Source: Candidatus Methanomethylicota archaeon
GTDB taxonomy: Archaea > Thermoproteota > Methanomethylicia > Culexarchaeales > Culexarchaeaceae
Assembly (NCBI GenBank): GCA_020833005.1
Contig: JAJHRD010000008.1
Coordinates: forward strand, 1 to 55,412
DNA: 55,412 nucleotides
Direction of reading: 5' to 3'
Shown: one piece after another, positions 1 through 9,238 of the stretch
Numbering within the stretch: position 1 is the stretch's first letter
How the letters are laid out: each line of letters begins with the position of its first letter
The notes under the pieces: generated by a model
Told to the model about the DNA's origin: nothing
Seen by the model: only the letters and a program-made list of their open reading frames with translations
Database searches by the model: none
Position numbers and translations under genes: made by a program

Positions 1-120
1 ATATTTGCCAGTATGAATGTTGGTGCATGCATATGTTTCCTCAATGGTAAACCTAAGCCTAATCCTGGACCTATATGGAAGGGTGTGAATGGCATGATCG
101 ATGAAATTACTATGGTTTAA
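1..120 (+). CDS. C-terminal end of a LamG-like jellyroll domain protein (partial)
   Basis: The first 120 bases are open in frame 1 and end at a TAA, giving the last 39 residues of a protein that begins upstream of the window. The tail has a Gly-Met-Ile-Asp-Glu-Ile pattern near its end. That matches the closing strand of LamG/concanavalin-like jellyroll domains, where G-x-IDE-hydrophobic is common, often in secreted archaeal surface proteins. The fragment is too short for more than this, and the match is from memory of the pattern. Confidence 0.45.
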   Translation: MFASMNVGACICFLNGKPKPNPGPIWKGVNGMIDEITMV

Positions 121-259
121 GCTGTATAAATCCTTCTTCCTTTCCATTAGCAATAGTTATTGCCATTTTCCCTACACTACGAAATATTCTTCAAACAATA
201 TTATTTCCTGGGGCGTGAAGTAAAAAAGGGATTTGGTAGAGTAGTATATTTTTAGTGTT

Positions 260-1642
260 TTACGGTGTTATACCTCTCTCTAATAGAAGTCTTTTTATCC
301 TCTCTATTGATTTCTGAATTTCCTCGATGGGGTATTCATAGGCTTGGAGTTTTCCGTCTAGAAAGTCTTGATATGCAGCTAAATCCAGTAGTCCATGTCC
401 GCTAAAATTGAATAGGATCACTTTTTCTTCACCTGTTTGTTTACATTTTATGGCTTCATCTATCACAGCTTTAATTGCATGAGCAGTTTCAGGTGCAGGA
501 ATTATCCCTTCTGTCTGTGCAAACAGTCTAGCTGCTTCAAAGACTTCCACTTGATTGTAGGCAATGCTCTCATAGATTCCAGCTTTCTTTAGGAGGCACA
601 TGGAAGGCGCTTTACCATGGTATCTTAACCCACCGGCGTGAATGGGTGGGGGGACAAAGTTGTGTCCGAGGGTATGCATTTTAATGAGTGGTGTTAATCC
701 AGCAGTATCTCCGTAATCATACATGTATACACCCTTTGTCATGGAGGGGCAGGCTGTGGGCTCCACTGCGATGAACCTTATTTTCTTGGGGGCTTTACCT
801 GCTTTAACTAAGTGATAGAATGGATATGATATACCCGCATAGTTGCTCCCACCGCCAATACAGCCAATAACTACATCTGGAAACTCATTTAAGAGTTCGA
901 GTTGCCGAATAGCTTCTAAACCCACTATTGTCTGGTGTAAACATACGTGGTTTAGGACACTTCCAAGGCAATACTTAGTGTTTTCATGTGATGTAGCATC
1001 TTCTAAAGCTTCACTTATCGCTATACCCAAGGATCCAGGGTTGTTTGGGTCTTTCTCCAAAATGCTTCTACCATACTTTGTCTTATTACTGGGACTTGGA
1101 ACAACTTCTGCACCCCAAGCTCTCATTAAAGCTACCCTGTAAGGCTTCTGCATGTAGCTTATTTTAACAAAGTATACGGTGAGCTTTAAGCCGAAAAACA
1201 TTGTGGCAAAGGATAGAGCGGAACCCCATTGTCCAGCACCAGTTTCAGTAACTACTCTCTCTACGCCTTCTCGAAAATTGTAATATGCCTGTGCAACAGC
1301 TGTGTTGGGCTTGTGGCTTCCAGGCGGGCTTACCCCTTCATGCTTGTAGTATATTCTTGCCGGCGTCTTTAGTGCTCTTTCGAGTCGATATGCACGTATA
1401 AGGGGAGTTGGTCTCCATATTCTGTATACTTCCAGTACTTCATTTGGTATAGGGATAAATCTTTCTTGTGACATTTCTTGCCTTATCAATTCCTTTGAAA
1501 ATATCGGTTCAAGGTCTTTTGGCGAAATGGGCTTACCAGTAGCGGGGTTGAGTGGCGGTGGCAAAGGTTCTGGTAAGTCTGGAAGTATATTGTACCATTC
1601 ACGTGGCATTTCGCTTTCATCCAAATACATCTTTTTGTTCAT
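260..1642 (-). CDS. trpB2: tryptophan synthase beta chain, TrpB2 type
   Basis: This is a PLP-dependent beta-replacement enzyme that joins indole and serine to give tryptophan. The TrpB2 form is common in archaea and often lacks a TrpA partner; none is seen here. Visible signs are the N-terminal [16 protein letters not shown] segment typical of TrpB2, the PLP lysine in GSHKPN (about residue 111), the E-T-G-A-G-Q-WG segment and a GGGSN phosphate-binding loop. A longer reading begins with TTG at 1702. I prefer ATG 1642 because a TATA-like ATTTATATA (1676-1668 on this strand) lies about 30 bases before it, and family members begin near this point. It is divergent from an ACT-domain regulator, which suggests amino-acid control. 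Confidence 0.93.
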   Translation of the reverse strand: MNKKMYLDESEMPREWYNILPDLPEPLPPPLNPATGKPISPKDLEPIFSKELIRQEMSQERFIPIPNEVLEVYRIWRPTPLIRAYRLERALKTPARIYYKHEGVSPPGSHKPNTAVAQAYYNFREGVERVVTETGAGQWGSALSFATMFFGLKLTVYFVKISYMQKPYRVALMRAWGAEVVPSPSNKTKYGRSILEKDPNNPGSLGIAISEALEDATSHENTKYCLGSVLNHVCLHQTIVGLEAIRQLELLNEFPDVVIGCIGGGSNYAGISYPFYHLVKAGKAPKKIRFIAVEPTACPSMTKGVYMYDYGDTAGLTPLIKMHTLGHNFVPPPIHAGGLRYHGKAPSMCLLKKAGIYESIAYNQVEVFEAARLFAQTEGIIPAPETAHAIKAVIDEAIKCKQTGEEKVILFNFSGHGLLDLAAYQDFLDGKLQAYEYPIEEIQKSIERIKRLLLERGITP

Positions 1643-1741
1643 AGCATAACTAAAATGATCATACTTGTATATAAATGTTTCTTTCTCCTCTATTTTTGAC
1701 AAAAGATGAGTATAAATGGTAGTATTTCATCATAAATAATT
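1643..1741. promoter_or_regulatory. divergent promoter region trpB2 / ACT regulator
   Basis: Two TATA-like boxes face away from each other. TATATAAAT at 1668-1676 reads towards trpB2 on the minus strand. GTATAAATGG at about 1711-1720 reads towards the regulator on the plus strand and sits about 25-30 bases before ATG 1742. Neither gene has a clear ribosome binding site, so both transcripts are probably leaderless or nearly so. The short shared region would let the regulator act on both genes, which is inference. Confidence 0.55.
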
Positions 1742-2254
1742 ATGGATAAATCATTTTGGACGAGGGTAAATGAGGTTATAGGTTCTGGAAAGAGAATGCA
1801 AGTTATTAAAAGTCTTCTAAAGTATGGACTTAGTGTTAGGGGGGAAGACGTATATATTGGAGAGAAAATAAAGGCGACTACTAGCTCTATTGCTGAAGAG
1901 GCAGGCGTGGATAGGAGAATTGTTATTGAAACACTTAGGCAGATAAATCAAGATGAATTTCTAAGTGAGTTTTTCTCAAAACTTAGACCAGCAGGCCCCT
2001 CCCTCGTCTCCGTGTCACGTTTAATGGGTTATAGATGCCTTATCGTGGAAATTTACGAGGACAAACCTGGAATACTTGCATGGGTTGCAAATGCTCTAGC
2101 AGAAAAGGATATAAATATTCTACAAGTGATTGCTGAAGACCCAAACATATACGAAGAACCCAAGCTTTACGTAGTTGTATCTAAACCTATTCCAAGCGAA
2201 GTAATAGAAAAAATTCTCCAACATCCAGTGATAAAACGTGTGTCTATAAGCTAA
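1742..2254 (+). CDS. predicted amino-acid metabolism regulator, HTH plus ACT domain
   Basis: The 170-residue protein has an N-terminal helix-turn-helix-like half (about residues 1-75, including SSIAEEAGVDRRIVIETLRQ) and a C-terminal ACT domain (about 92-170, starting at CLIVEIYEDKPGILAWVANALAEK). ACT domains bind small ligands, usually amino acids. The two-domain form matches the archaeal family described as predicted regulators of amino acid metabolism. A TATA-like box about 27 bases upstream and no ribosome binding site suggest a leaderless transcript. Its divergent position next to trpB2 makes tryptophan or a related amino acid a likely ligand, which is inference. Codon use is mixed, unlike genes further right. 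Confidence 0.82.
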   Translation: MDKSFWTRVNEVIGSGKRMQVIKSLLKYGLSVRGEDVYIGEKIKATTSSIAEEAGVDRRIVIETLRQINQDEFLSEFFSKLRPAGPSLVSVSRLMGYRCLIVEIYEDKPGILAWVANALAEKDINILQVIAEDPNIYEEPKLYVVVSKPIPSEVIEKILQHPVIKRVSIS

Positions 2255-2443
2255 GGCAATTGTACAGTCATTCCTTGAAGAACTTCTGCCCGACATAATT
2301 ATAATTCATATCCTTTTATTCACCTCACTTGTATACAAAATTAGAGAGTGCGAAAGCTTAATGGAATGTTAATGATTGCACTGACAGCAGTAAATGTGCG
2401 GAAAAATTAAAATGACTTAGTTTCCAAATTTGTTTGATCAGAA

Positions 2444-2677
2444 TTGATTTTTAACTGTATATGTAAATACGATAATCTTTCCATTAGAATAAAGGTTGTA
2501 AATAGTGTTTTGATAGATATTAAAGGGAGAGATTTCAATCAACTAGAATCAGAAATTTCAGAGCTCATGAGAGGGCAAAGCTGCAAGTTTTCAGGTAAAG
2601 ATCGAAAAGTGGTGGAGGATACGTTGTTAAGAAGTGTCCGAAAATTGCTGATGAACGGAGGGGTGAAATGGAGATGA
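2444..2677 (+). CDS. small hypothetical protein overlapping the DUF6062 gene
   Basis: A TTG start gives 77 residues and the gene overlaps the next one by 10 bases. The overlap, together with a GGAGGGG run at 2656-2662 just ahead of the downstream start, is typical of translational coupling in an operon. The protein has an N-terminal beta-like half (I-x-I-K-V-V alternation), two cysteines within residues 5-7, and a basic helical C-terminal half. I do not recognise the family. The start is uncertain because no clear ribosome binding site precedes the TTG. About 190 bases upstream, back to 2255, hold no gene that I can see. Confidence 0.5.
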   Translation: MIFNCICKYDNLSIRIKVVNSVLIDIKGRDFNQLESEISELMRGQSCKFSGKDRKVVEDTLLRSVRKLLMNGGVKWR

Positions 2678-3453
2678 CGGAGAAGAATATTCTAACTGTA
2701 AGGATTCTTGAAGGAATGGAAAAATCGAGTGGATGTCCATTATGCTACCTTTGGACTGAATGTGAAGAGCGTTATTTGAAGCATATGCTTACAAATGAAG
2801 TGGTGATGGATCCTGCCTTTAGGGGGAAGGTGGTGGCTGCTGGAGGCTTCTGTAATCGTCATGCACATACGTTGTATCGAGCTATCCACGGAGGTGATGT
2901 TGAAGATGGTTTAGGCTATGCCCTTTACATGAAAGATATAACTGGAAAAATTATGGAACAACTTTCTCATCTACACGAAAACTTATTAAATAATTTTAAA
3001 TCTTCAAAAAGTAGAATGCCATTTCATAGGGAGAAGAGGAATATCATTGCGCTAGATAACATAATAAATTATGATGCTCGAAGGCAACAGTGTCCTATAT
3101 GTGAACACTTATGGTCAATGAATCAAATATATCTGCACACGCTTGTTCAGATGCTGGATGATGATGAGAATTTCAGGATAAAATTCAGTTCATCAAAAGG
3201 ACTTTGCCTTCCACATTTTGCATCAGCTATGCAAATAATTCACCTTAACAAACTTAAAAATCCAATTCATGTAGCCAAAGCACTTATCGACGCAGAAATA
3301 AAGAATCTTCAATTAATAGAACATCTACTATCAGAATTTATAAGAAAACAAAGCTGGGAGTTTAGAGATGAACATTTTGGAGAGGAAGTCAATGTAAACA
3401 TTCTTGCACTAAACTTTTTATTTGGTGCAGAAGGAGTTTATCTAAAGAAATAA
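2668..3453 (+). CDS. DUF6062 family cysteine-rich protein
   Basis: The 261-residue protein carries two similar Cys modules. In the first, CPLC (Cys23, Cys26) is followed about 36 residues later by FCNRH (Cys62, His65). In the second, CPIC in the middle is followed by CLPH near residue 185. The VVAAGGFCNRHA stretch fits the DUF6062 family as I remember it. The repeated Cys/His pairs suggest metal binding, zinc or an Fe-S cluster, but no reaction is known. The likely start is ATG 2668 or ATG 2674 after GGAGGGG. It is coupled to the small gene before it. Confidence 0.7.
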   Translation: MEMTEKNILTVRILEGMEKSSGCPLCYLWTECEERYLKHMLTNEVVMDPAFRGKVVAAGGFCNRHAHTLYRAIHGGDVEDGLGYALYMKDITGKIMEQLSHLHENLLNNFKSSKSRMPFHREKRNIIALDNIINYDARRQQCPICEHLWSMNQIYLHTLVQMLDDDENFRIKFSSSKGLCLPHFASAMQIIHLNKLKNPIHVAKALIDAEIKNLQLIEHLLSEFIRKQSWEFRDEHFGEEVNVNILALNFLFGAEGVYLKK

Positions 3454-3487
3454 ATATCTACGCCATTATTTTTGTTGATGGTGTTCT

Positions 3488-4273
3488 ATGCGTGTAGGTA
3501 TTTCAACGCTGTTTTGTATTGGTGAGAGATTTTCTGACGTTGTGGAGCGTTTACGGACTATAGATGTTGAGCATTTGGAGGTTGTTGATGAGTGGCCTCA
3601 TGAATTCAATGATTTTAGAGTTAATTTGATTAGGAGGATTGTTGAGGAGAGGGGGTTGAGCTTATCCATTCATGCACCCTTTGCAGATGTTAATATTGCA
3701 TCGACATCTCCAACCATGAGGAACACGGCTTTGAGGAGACTTAAAAAGTCTATGAAGCTTTCAGCAAAGTTGAACCCTACAATTTGGGTTTTCCATTCAG
3801 GGGTTAGAAGCCCAATTGGTAGCATGCTTCCCAGCATGGATTGGAAGTTCAACTTGAATTCTATACGTGAATTGTTACATGAAGCTAGGAAATATGATTT
3901 GAAGATAGCTATAGAGAATTTCCCAGTATCATCCACACTTTTAGTTAGGGGAGTTGAAGATTTCGAGAAGCTTTATGGGGATTTAGGCGTTGATGCATTG
4001 GATTTGGGTATAGCATTTGATGTTGGGCATGCAAATATTGGTGGGTATATTGATAAGTTTATGGAGAAGTTTAAGGAGAGGATAATTCACGTTCACGTGC
4101 ATGATAATGATGGAAAGGTGGATTCACATTTAGGAATAGGATTTGGAAGTATAAATTGGGCTAAAGTCTTAAATTCCCTTAAGAAGATGAATTATAGAGG
4201 GGTTTTAGTAATAGAATCAATTAGCAATGTTAAAGGAAGTATTGAGAATATGAGGAAATTGATTGAGCATTAA
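3488..4273 (+). CDS. sugar phosphate isomerase/epimerase-like TIM-barrel protein
   Basis: The 261 residues fit the xylose-isomerase-like / AP endonuclease family 2 TIM barrel. Conserved metal-ligand segments appear in order: SIHAPF, AIENFP, AFDVGHAN, HVHVHDN and a C-terminal VIES. These are the usual Glu, Asp and His ligands of this superfamily, so divalent-metal-dependent isomerase, epimerase or, less likely, endonuclease IV-type activity is expected. Lengths near 260-280 are normal. A GGTG ribosome binding site lies five bases before ATG. The substrate cannot be read from the sequence. It converges on the transporter gene that follows. Confidence 0.8.
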   Translation: MRVGISTLFCIGERFSDVVERLRTIDVEHLEVVDEWPHEFNDFRVNLIRRIVEERGLSLSIHAPFADVNIASTSPTMRNTALRRLKKSMKLSAKLNPTIWVFHSGVRSPIGSMLPSMDWKFNLNSIRELLHEARKYDLKIAIENFPVSSTLLVRGVEDFEKLYGDLGVDALDLGIAFDVGHANIGGYIDKFMEKFKERIIHVHVHDNDGKVDSHLGIGFGSINWAKVLNSLKKMNYRGVLVIESISNVKGSIENMRKLIEH

Positions 4274-4297
4274 ACGCTTTTACATTCGGTCTTTAAA

Positions 4298-5662
4298 TTA
4301 AATACTTAGGTATAAAGCTCTTAGATAAGTTATGATAGATGCAAGTATCAGAGTGGGCATGGAAGCTATAACTCCTATTTTGATCCAATCTTTAAAGGAT
4401 ACATGTTGTCTACGTTCAACGATACCTATGGCAACGATATTGGCAGTACTTCCTATTGGTGTGAGATTTCCCATGTAAGTGCCAGCGTAAAGCATCCCCC
4501 ACCAGTATGGGAAAATGTTCAGTCCATAGTTTTGGAATTCTTTTACGATTGGTATTAATACGGCAACTGCTAAAACATTATCCATCATGGCACTCAAAAA
4601 TCCAGCACTTAATACGAAGAACATGTAAAGTTCGAAATCCTTAAGTCCAAGTCCCAAATAACCTTTTGCAATTACGTCAATGACTCCTACGTACTTCAAC
4701 GTTCCCACAGATGCGAATAGAACTAGGAAGAATAGTAAAGTCCACCAGTCTACACGTTCTTCAATTATTTCTCTAGCTCTTGCTCTTTCTAGTAGAAGGA
4801 CTATGCCTGCAGAGATTAGGGCAACTCCAATTAGCATGACGCCTTCGGATAAACCGAAAAGTGCTTCAATTTGGTGGTGGAGGACTAGTCCAGTTAATGT
4901 TCCAAGGAATATTACCCAATGAATTGTGTGATCTTTATTCTTTGGTGATTTGTCGCTATTACTGGAGATTTCTTCCACCTTTATGTTTTTTATGTAATTG
5001 GAATAGTATTTTGAACATATGAATGCTATTATTAGTAGGGAGAGGAGAGCCATGGGTAAAGACCATAATAGGAAATCTACAAATGTTAATCCACTTTTTA
5101 ATGCTATCATGACTCCTATGGGGTTGCCTACTACTGTGGCGCTACTCCCTATATTTGTAGCGAATACTGTTGCCATCATTAATGGTATCGGATTAATTTT
5201 AGATATTGTTGCCAATTGTAAAACCAATGCTGTAATGAATAATATTGATGTTACTTCATCGACTAAAGCAGCTAGTAGGAAGGAGGCTATCATAAGTGCA
5301 TAGAAAACCCTCATAGGATTCCCTCTACCTATTCTCATTATCTTTTCCAATATGTATTCGAAAAATCCTCCCTCCTCAAGATAACCTATAACTGTCATCA
5401 TTCCAACTAGGAAAATTATAACATCGAGTCCAGCAAACTCTATAAAGTGTTCCATGTCAAGTGTCCCAAAGACAAATAGAAGTGCGAGTGCAATGAAGCC
5501 TATTGCAAGTCTAAATTTCCAAAATAGTAGGGTAGCAGCAGTTTTTGCTACGAAAAGGGTTGTTGCTACTGTCTGGACATCTGTTAAGCCAAGTGTAGGG
5601 CAAAGAATAGCCGTGAGCAGAGCGATGGCAATAAATACGATAGCCTTTACGGTTTCCTTCAT
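4298..5662 (-). CDS. ArsB/NhaD superfamily ion transporter (SLC13-type permease)
   Basis: A membrane protein of about 454 residues with some 11-12 hydrophobic segments. Two inverted-repeat signature loops are visible, NIGSSATVVGNPIG in the first half and NLTPIGSTANIVAIGI in the second. These belong to the ion transporter superfamily that includes arsenite pump ArsB, Na+/H+ antiporter NhaD and the SLC13 anion carriers. The cargo cannot be decided from these motifs, and no arsR or arsA lies nearby. I chose ATG 5662 because GGGGGTGTG lies just upstream. A GTG nine bases earlier is also open. Codon use is mixed rather than strand-skewed. Confidence 0.82.
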   Translation of the reverse strand: MKETVKAIVFIAIALLTAILCPTLGLTDVQTVATTLFVAKTAATLLFWKFRLAIGFIALALLFVFGTLDMEHFIEFAGLDVIIFLVGMMTVIGYLEEGGFFEYILEKIMRIGRGNPMRVFYALMIASFLLAALVDEVTSILFITALVLQLATISKINPIPLMMATVFATNIGSSATVVGNPIGVMIALKSGLTFVDFLLWSLPMALLSLLIIAFICSKYYSNYIKNIKVEEISSNSDKSPKNKDHTIHWVIFLGTLTGLVLHHQIEALFGLSEGVMLIGVALISAGIVLLLERARAREIIEERVDWWTLLFFLVLFASVGTLKYVGVIDVIAKGYLGLGLKDFELYMFFVLSAGFLSAMMDNVLAVAVLIPIVKEFQNYGLNIFPYWWGMLYAGTYMGNLTPIGSTANIVAIGIVERRQHVSFKDWIKIGVIASMPTLILASIITYLRALYLSI

Positions 5663-5772
5663 TAGAATCACACCCCCTCATCCATGAGCTATGATGATCA
5701 CTTCTTTGAAATTGAATTATGAAACACTATATATATCTTTTGTTTGGTGCATGTTCAATAATATATGTTTTT

Positions 5773-6795
5773 TTACGATTGTTCCGTTTTTAACTTGCAA
5801 ACTATACAGTAAGCGTCATCTTTTTTAGAAATCCATACATCGTAACCCATATTATACATGGTCATAATCACATCGCGCCATGGAAAGGTGATTGGATCTG
5901 AAATTGTTATTTCATACCCTCCATAAACTTTTGCTATTTTACCAGTGGAACCAATAACCTTATTCAAGAAATCTTCTACATTTTCAACTGGTTTACTAAG
6001 AGCTTCCAATCTCACTCTTTTCTCCTCAATTTCCTTTCTCTTCTCTTGTCTAAGAACGTCAAGTTCACTTTCTAACCTTTTAATTTCACCTTCAAGTTCT
6101 TTGATCCTTACTTCTTGATCTAATCTAGAGGTCATTAAACCAATAGATTTCAGAAAACTTTCAGCATTCTTAGCTATCATGTCTTTAAATCCAAGTCCTA
6201 AAGCTAAACCCATGGCAAGCGCCATTCCAGCAGCTAAACCCCATGCCATGGCGCTAACGAAAATATTAACTAATGTGATGTCAAGCTTCATAACTGAGAG
6301 TGCTGTTAGAATCACGATAATATACATGAAAAGCCTTGTGAAAAAGCCTACGACTCCGGCATGTATAAATTTAATTTCCTTTAGGGAATTCACAATGATT
6401 TTCGATATGAATTCAGCAAATAATAAGCCAAATCCGATAATTAAAAATCCTGAAATTAAGTAAGGTATGTACCCAACAATTATCACAAGTAAATTGCTTA
6501 AAGCGGTTATTTGAAGAATGTCTGCTACAACAATTAAAGTAGCCAAATATACTGCCCACTTTGCCAAAGTACCAATTAAACTACTTAAAGTTAAATTGGC
6601 CTCCTTTAATGTCTTACCTAAACTTGAATTGCCAATCACTTTATCTACGCCAAACTTACCCATTATGATCGTTACCATTTTACCCATAAGTTTTCCAGCA
6701 ATAAAACCCAAAACTAATACCATAATAATTTCTATGATCTTAGGCAATAGGGACAATATCATTTCTAGGATATCTTTTGGAACATTAAAAATCAT
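5773..6795 (-). CDS. MscS-like membrane protein with coiled coil, no canonical beta domain
   Basis: The 340-residue protein has about five transmembrane segments in residues 1-212. The last resembles the MscS pore helix (Gly/Ala-rich GLALGLGFKDMI). It is followed by a charged coiled-coil stretch (about 225-270, rich in Glu/Lys/Arg with Leu spacing) and a small C-terminal domain of about 70 residues. Classic MscS proteins have a beta-sandwich domain after the pore helix, which I do not see. The conserved TM-helix family (PF05552 type) is the closest description. A strong GGAGGGGTGG lies just before ATG. A role in osmotic or ion balance is inference, supported only by the adjacent ion transporter. 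Confidence 0.68.
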   Translation of the reverse strand: MIFNVPKDILEMILSLLPKIIEIIMVLVLGFIAGKLMGKMVTIIMGKFGVDKVIGNSSLGKTLKEANLTLSSLIGTLAKWAVYLATLIVVADILQITALSNLLVIIVGYIPYLISGFLIIGFGLLFAEFISKIIVNSLKEIKFIHAGVVGFFTRLFMYIIVILTALSVMKLDITLVNIFVSAMAWGLAAGMALAMGLALGLGFKDMIAKNAESFLKSIGLMTSRLDQEVRIKELEGEIKRLESELDVLRQEKRKEIEEKRVRLEALSKPVENVEDFLNKVIGSTGKIAKVYGGYEITISDPITFPWRDVIMTMYNMGYDVWISKKDDAYCIVCKLKTEQS

Positions 6796-7023
6796 CAGCC
6801 ACCCCTCCGTTCTCTGTTCTCTTACTTAAGTTATCACCTAAATTATTAATTTTTTGGTTGTCACGATGCTTGTACGATTATTGGATAATTTACCTTAAAC
6901 AAAAACTTGCAAAGTTCGTTTATGTGATCTAACATTGTTCATTTGCTCCTCAATATTTGCTCATAACAACATAGGGTGCAATTGTGCCGGTGGATGGCGT
7001 AATAGTGGTTCTTGATTTGCTGG
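6796..7023. other. intergenic region, 228 bases
   Basis: The region lies upstream of the MscS-like gene and downstream of the membrane oxidoreductase, both on the minus strand. It contains the GGAGGGGTGG ribosome binding site of the MscS-like gene at its left edge. I found no tRNA-like fold, no convincing small reading frame and no repeat. Confidence 0.5.
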
Positions 7024-9129
7024 TTAAATTTTCCAGTTGCATATATCGTGGGCGCATATTATTCCTGATATTGTTACTGCTTCTATTCCTCCACCTGGGA
7101 ATGTTGAGGCGCCTACAAGGTATAACCCTTTTATTGGTGTTTTGAAGTATGGTCTTTTAATTCCAATGGATTGATCGAAAGAGTATATAGCTCCTTGAGG
7201 CATTGATGTGTATCTTTCAAATGTTTTAGGTGTAGCTGCATCCTTAACTATTATGTGTTTACTTAGATCCGGTATAACTTTTTCCGCTTTCCTAATTAGT
7301 GCTTCTGAATACTCTTGCTTCTTACGTATGTATTCATCAGTCCCCCTTTCTGGGAAATCTTGGTAGTTGGCAAGGGTTAATATTGTGATGCTTGACTTCC
7401 CCTGCGGTGCAAGGCTTGGATCGGCGTTTGAATTGATGACGATGTCATATCCTTCATCGATGTTTTTGATGAGTGTGGGATATTTTGACAAGTCCATATC
7501 AACGCCTAGGAAAACCATGAAGCAGGAGGGAGACATCTTTAACCCATCTATATATTCAATGAACTCCTCCCTTAGATTGCTTTTTTCGATAAGCTCTAAA
7601 AATGTGGTTTTGGCATTGGCGTTTGACACGACGATTGATGCTTTGAAAACCCTTTCTCCCACCCTTACCCCAACAACTTCCCCATTTTCCACCAATATTC
7701 TATCCACTTTATGATTGACCAAAACTTTGCCTCCATGATTTAAGATGAAATTCTTTAAACTTTCCGCAAATTTCTGTGCTCCTCCTCTGGGGAAGTATCC
7801 TCCATGAATGTAGTATGAAATGCATGCTGTCAATGCACTACTGGCCGGGGTTTTATCTGGCTTCGTCCCAACATACCCCAATAATGCGCATAGAAACTCC
7901 TTTAAATCCTCATTTTCAAAGTATTCGTCAAGCTTCTCCTTAAAACTCTTATTCATCCAGTCATAGAAGTGGGGATGCTCTTTAGGATAATTTAAAAGCT
8001 TTCTCTCCCCGAAAACTTTAACTATTAATTCTGCTGGTAATGGTACGCCGTAGACTTCAGTTTCCATGTAACATTCTTCATAAGCTTTCCTTGCTTCATC
8101 GAAGAAAGCCCTAATATTTCCCTCCTCATCTGGAAACATTTCTGAGAGAATCTCAATGAACTCTTCTAAATTTTCAGCTTTTATACGCTTACCTCTGAAA
8201 ACATATTCGGAAGTGTTCTTCACGAATAATTCTTCCTTTCTAAACCCAAGTTCCTTGAGGAGATATGTTAAAGGCCCCTTCTCCCATAATCCACTCACAT
8301 CCTCAACTCCCGTATTGAAAACAAATCCACTTCTCTTGAATGAGGAGCAGTAGCCGCCAACCTGATAATGTTGTTCCAAAACCAAAACCTTATAACCCCT
8401 CTTTGAGAGTAGAGATCCACAAACCAAACCTCCAATTCCAGAACCAACAATGATAACGTCATACTCATCCTCCCCCTTAGGCTTTTCCACATCAACCTTT
8501 ACCCTCCAATCATACTCCTTAAATTCCCTTGAGATGAAATAAGCTGGAGCCTTCAAGGGGAATAATATTGAGAATAATATACCCAAGGCAACCAATATGT
8601 TTGAGAAAATAACCGTTAATGGAAATTGAAGGAATAGGAACATTATAGCATTCAACAGAAATATGCCTACCCAAACCAATGTTATAACATAATTAATGGC
8701 TAGGAATGATTTATTCTTCCAGTATACTTCCGGATAATCCTTCTTCGAAACCTGTAATGTGTATGGTTGTTTTGCGGCAATGGAAATTAATGCCATTAAA
8801 AATAAAGCGAAATATCCTAGAAAACCACTTTTCTCTAAAAATACGTTTGAGTTGAGAAGGAATGTACAGATGAATGCAAAACTGAAATACAATGTGGACG
8901 TAAGGTCCATTAAGTTGAAGCTACGCTTAATGATTTGAGGTAGTATGAGAGTTATGGAAAATATTAGGGGGATAATGATGCCTAACGCACCTAAAATTTC
9001 ACATAAAACCCAGTAAATGATCCATGGAATAAAGGAGACAAGGATATAAAGCATTCCAGGCATATTCTTTGCATTATTCTTTTGAGAATTTTGTTCAACC
9101 AATTTCTCCTTTTCTTCAATATTTTCCAT
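7024..9129 (-). CDS. membrane-anchored CrtI/RetSat-like FAD-dependent oxidoreductase
   Basis: The protein is 701 residues. Residues about 20-205 hold six or so hydrophobic segments. From about 222 there is a dinucleotide-binding fold (DVIIVGSGIGGLVCG) followed by LVLEQ at the end of the next strand. The C-terminus carries GLYLVGASTFPGGGIE, typical of phytoene desaturase, carotenoid isomerase and retinol saturase flavoproteins. Such enzymes oxidise, reduce or isomerise polyene lipids, so a carotenoid or isoprenoid lipid substrate is likely. Family members are usually about 490-520 residues and lack the large membrane domain. No other carotenoid gene is in the window. Confidence 0.78.
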   Translation of the reverse strand: MENIEEKEKLVEQNSQKNNAKNMPGMLYILVSFIPWIIYWVLCEILGALGIIIPLIFSITLILPQIIKRSFNLMDLTSTLYFSFAFICTFLLNSNVFLEKSGFLGYFALFLMALISIAAKQPYTLQVSKKDYPEVYWKNKSFLAINYVITLVWVGIFLLNAIMFLFLQFPLTVIFSNILVALGILFSILFPLKAPAYFISREFKEYDWRVKVDVEKPKGEDEYDVIIVGSGIGGLVCGSLLSKRGYKVLVLEQHYQVGGYCSSFKRSGFVFNTGVEDVSGLWEKGPLTYLLKELGFRKEELFVKNTSEYVFRGKRIKAENLEEFIEILSEMFPDEEGNIRAFFDEARKAYEECYMETEVYGVPLPAELIVKVFGERKLLNYPKEHPHFYDWMNKSFKEKLDEYFENEDLKEFLCALLGYVGTKPDKTPASSALTACISYYIHGGYFPRGGAQKFAESLKNFILNHGGKVLVNHKVDRILVENGEVVGVRVGERVFKASIVVSNANAKTTFLELIEKSNLREEFIEYIDGLKMSPSCFMVFLGVDMDLSKYPTLIKNIDEGYDIVINSNADPSLAPQGKSSITILTLANYQDFPERGTDEYIRKKQEYSEALIRKAEKVIPDLSKHIIVKDAATPKTFERYTSMPQGAIYSFDQSIGIKRPYFKTPIKGLYLVGASTFPGGGIEAVTISGIICAHDICNWKI

Positions 9130-9238
9130 TCATAATACCACAAGCACTTCTGCAGTTGAAATTTAAAAATTCTTCGAATATGCTTTACCTTAAATGATAT
9201 TCTTTTTAAATTCTTATGTTAATTTATTTTGGGTGTTG

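Noticed and set aside
5690-5710. ATGATGA resembling a C box of a C/D guide RNA
   Set aside because: No matching D box (CTGA) or C'/D' pair lies at a suitable distance.
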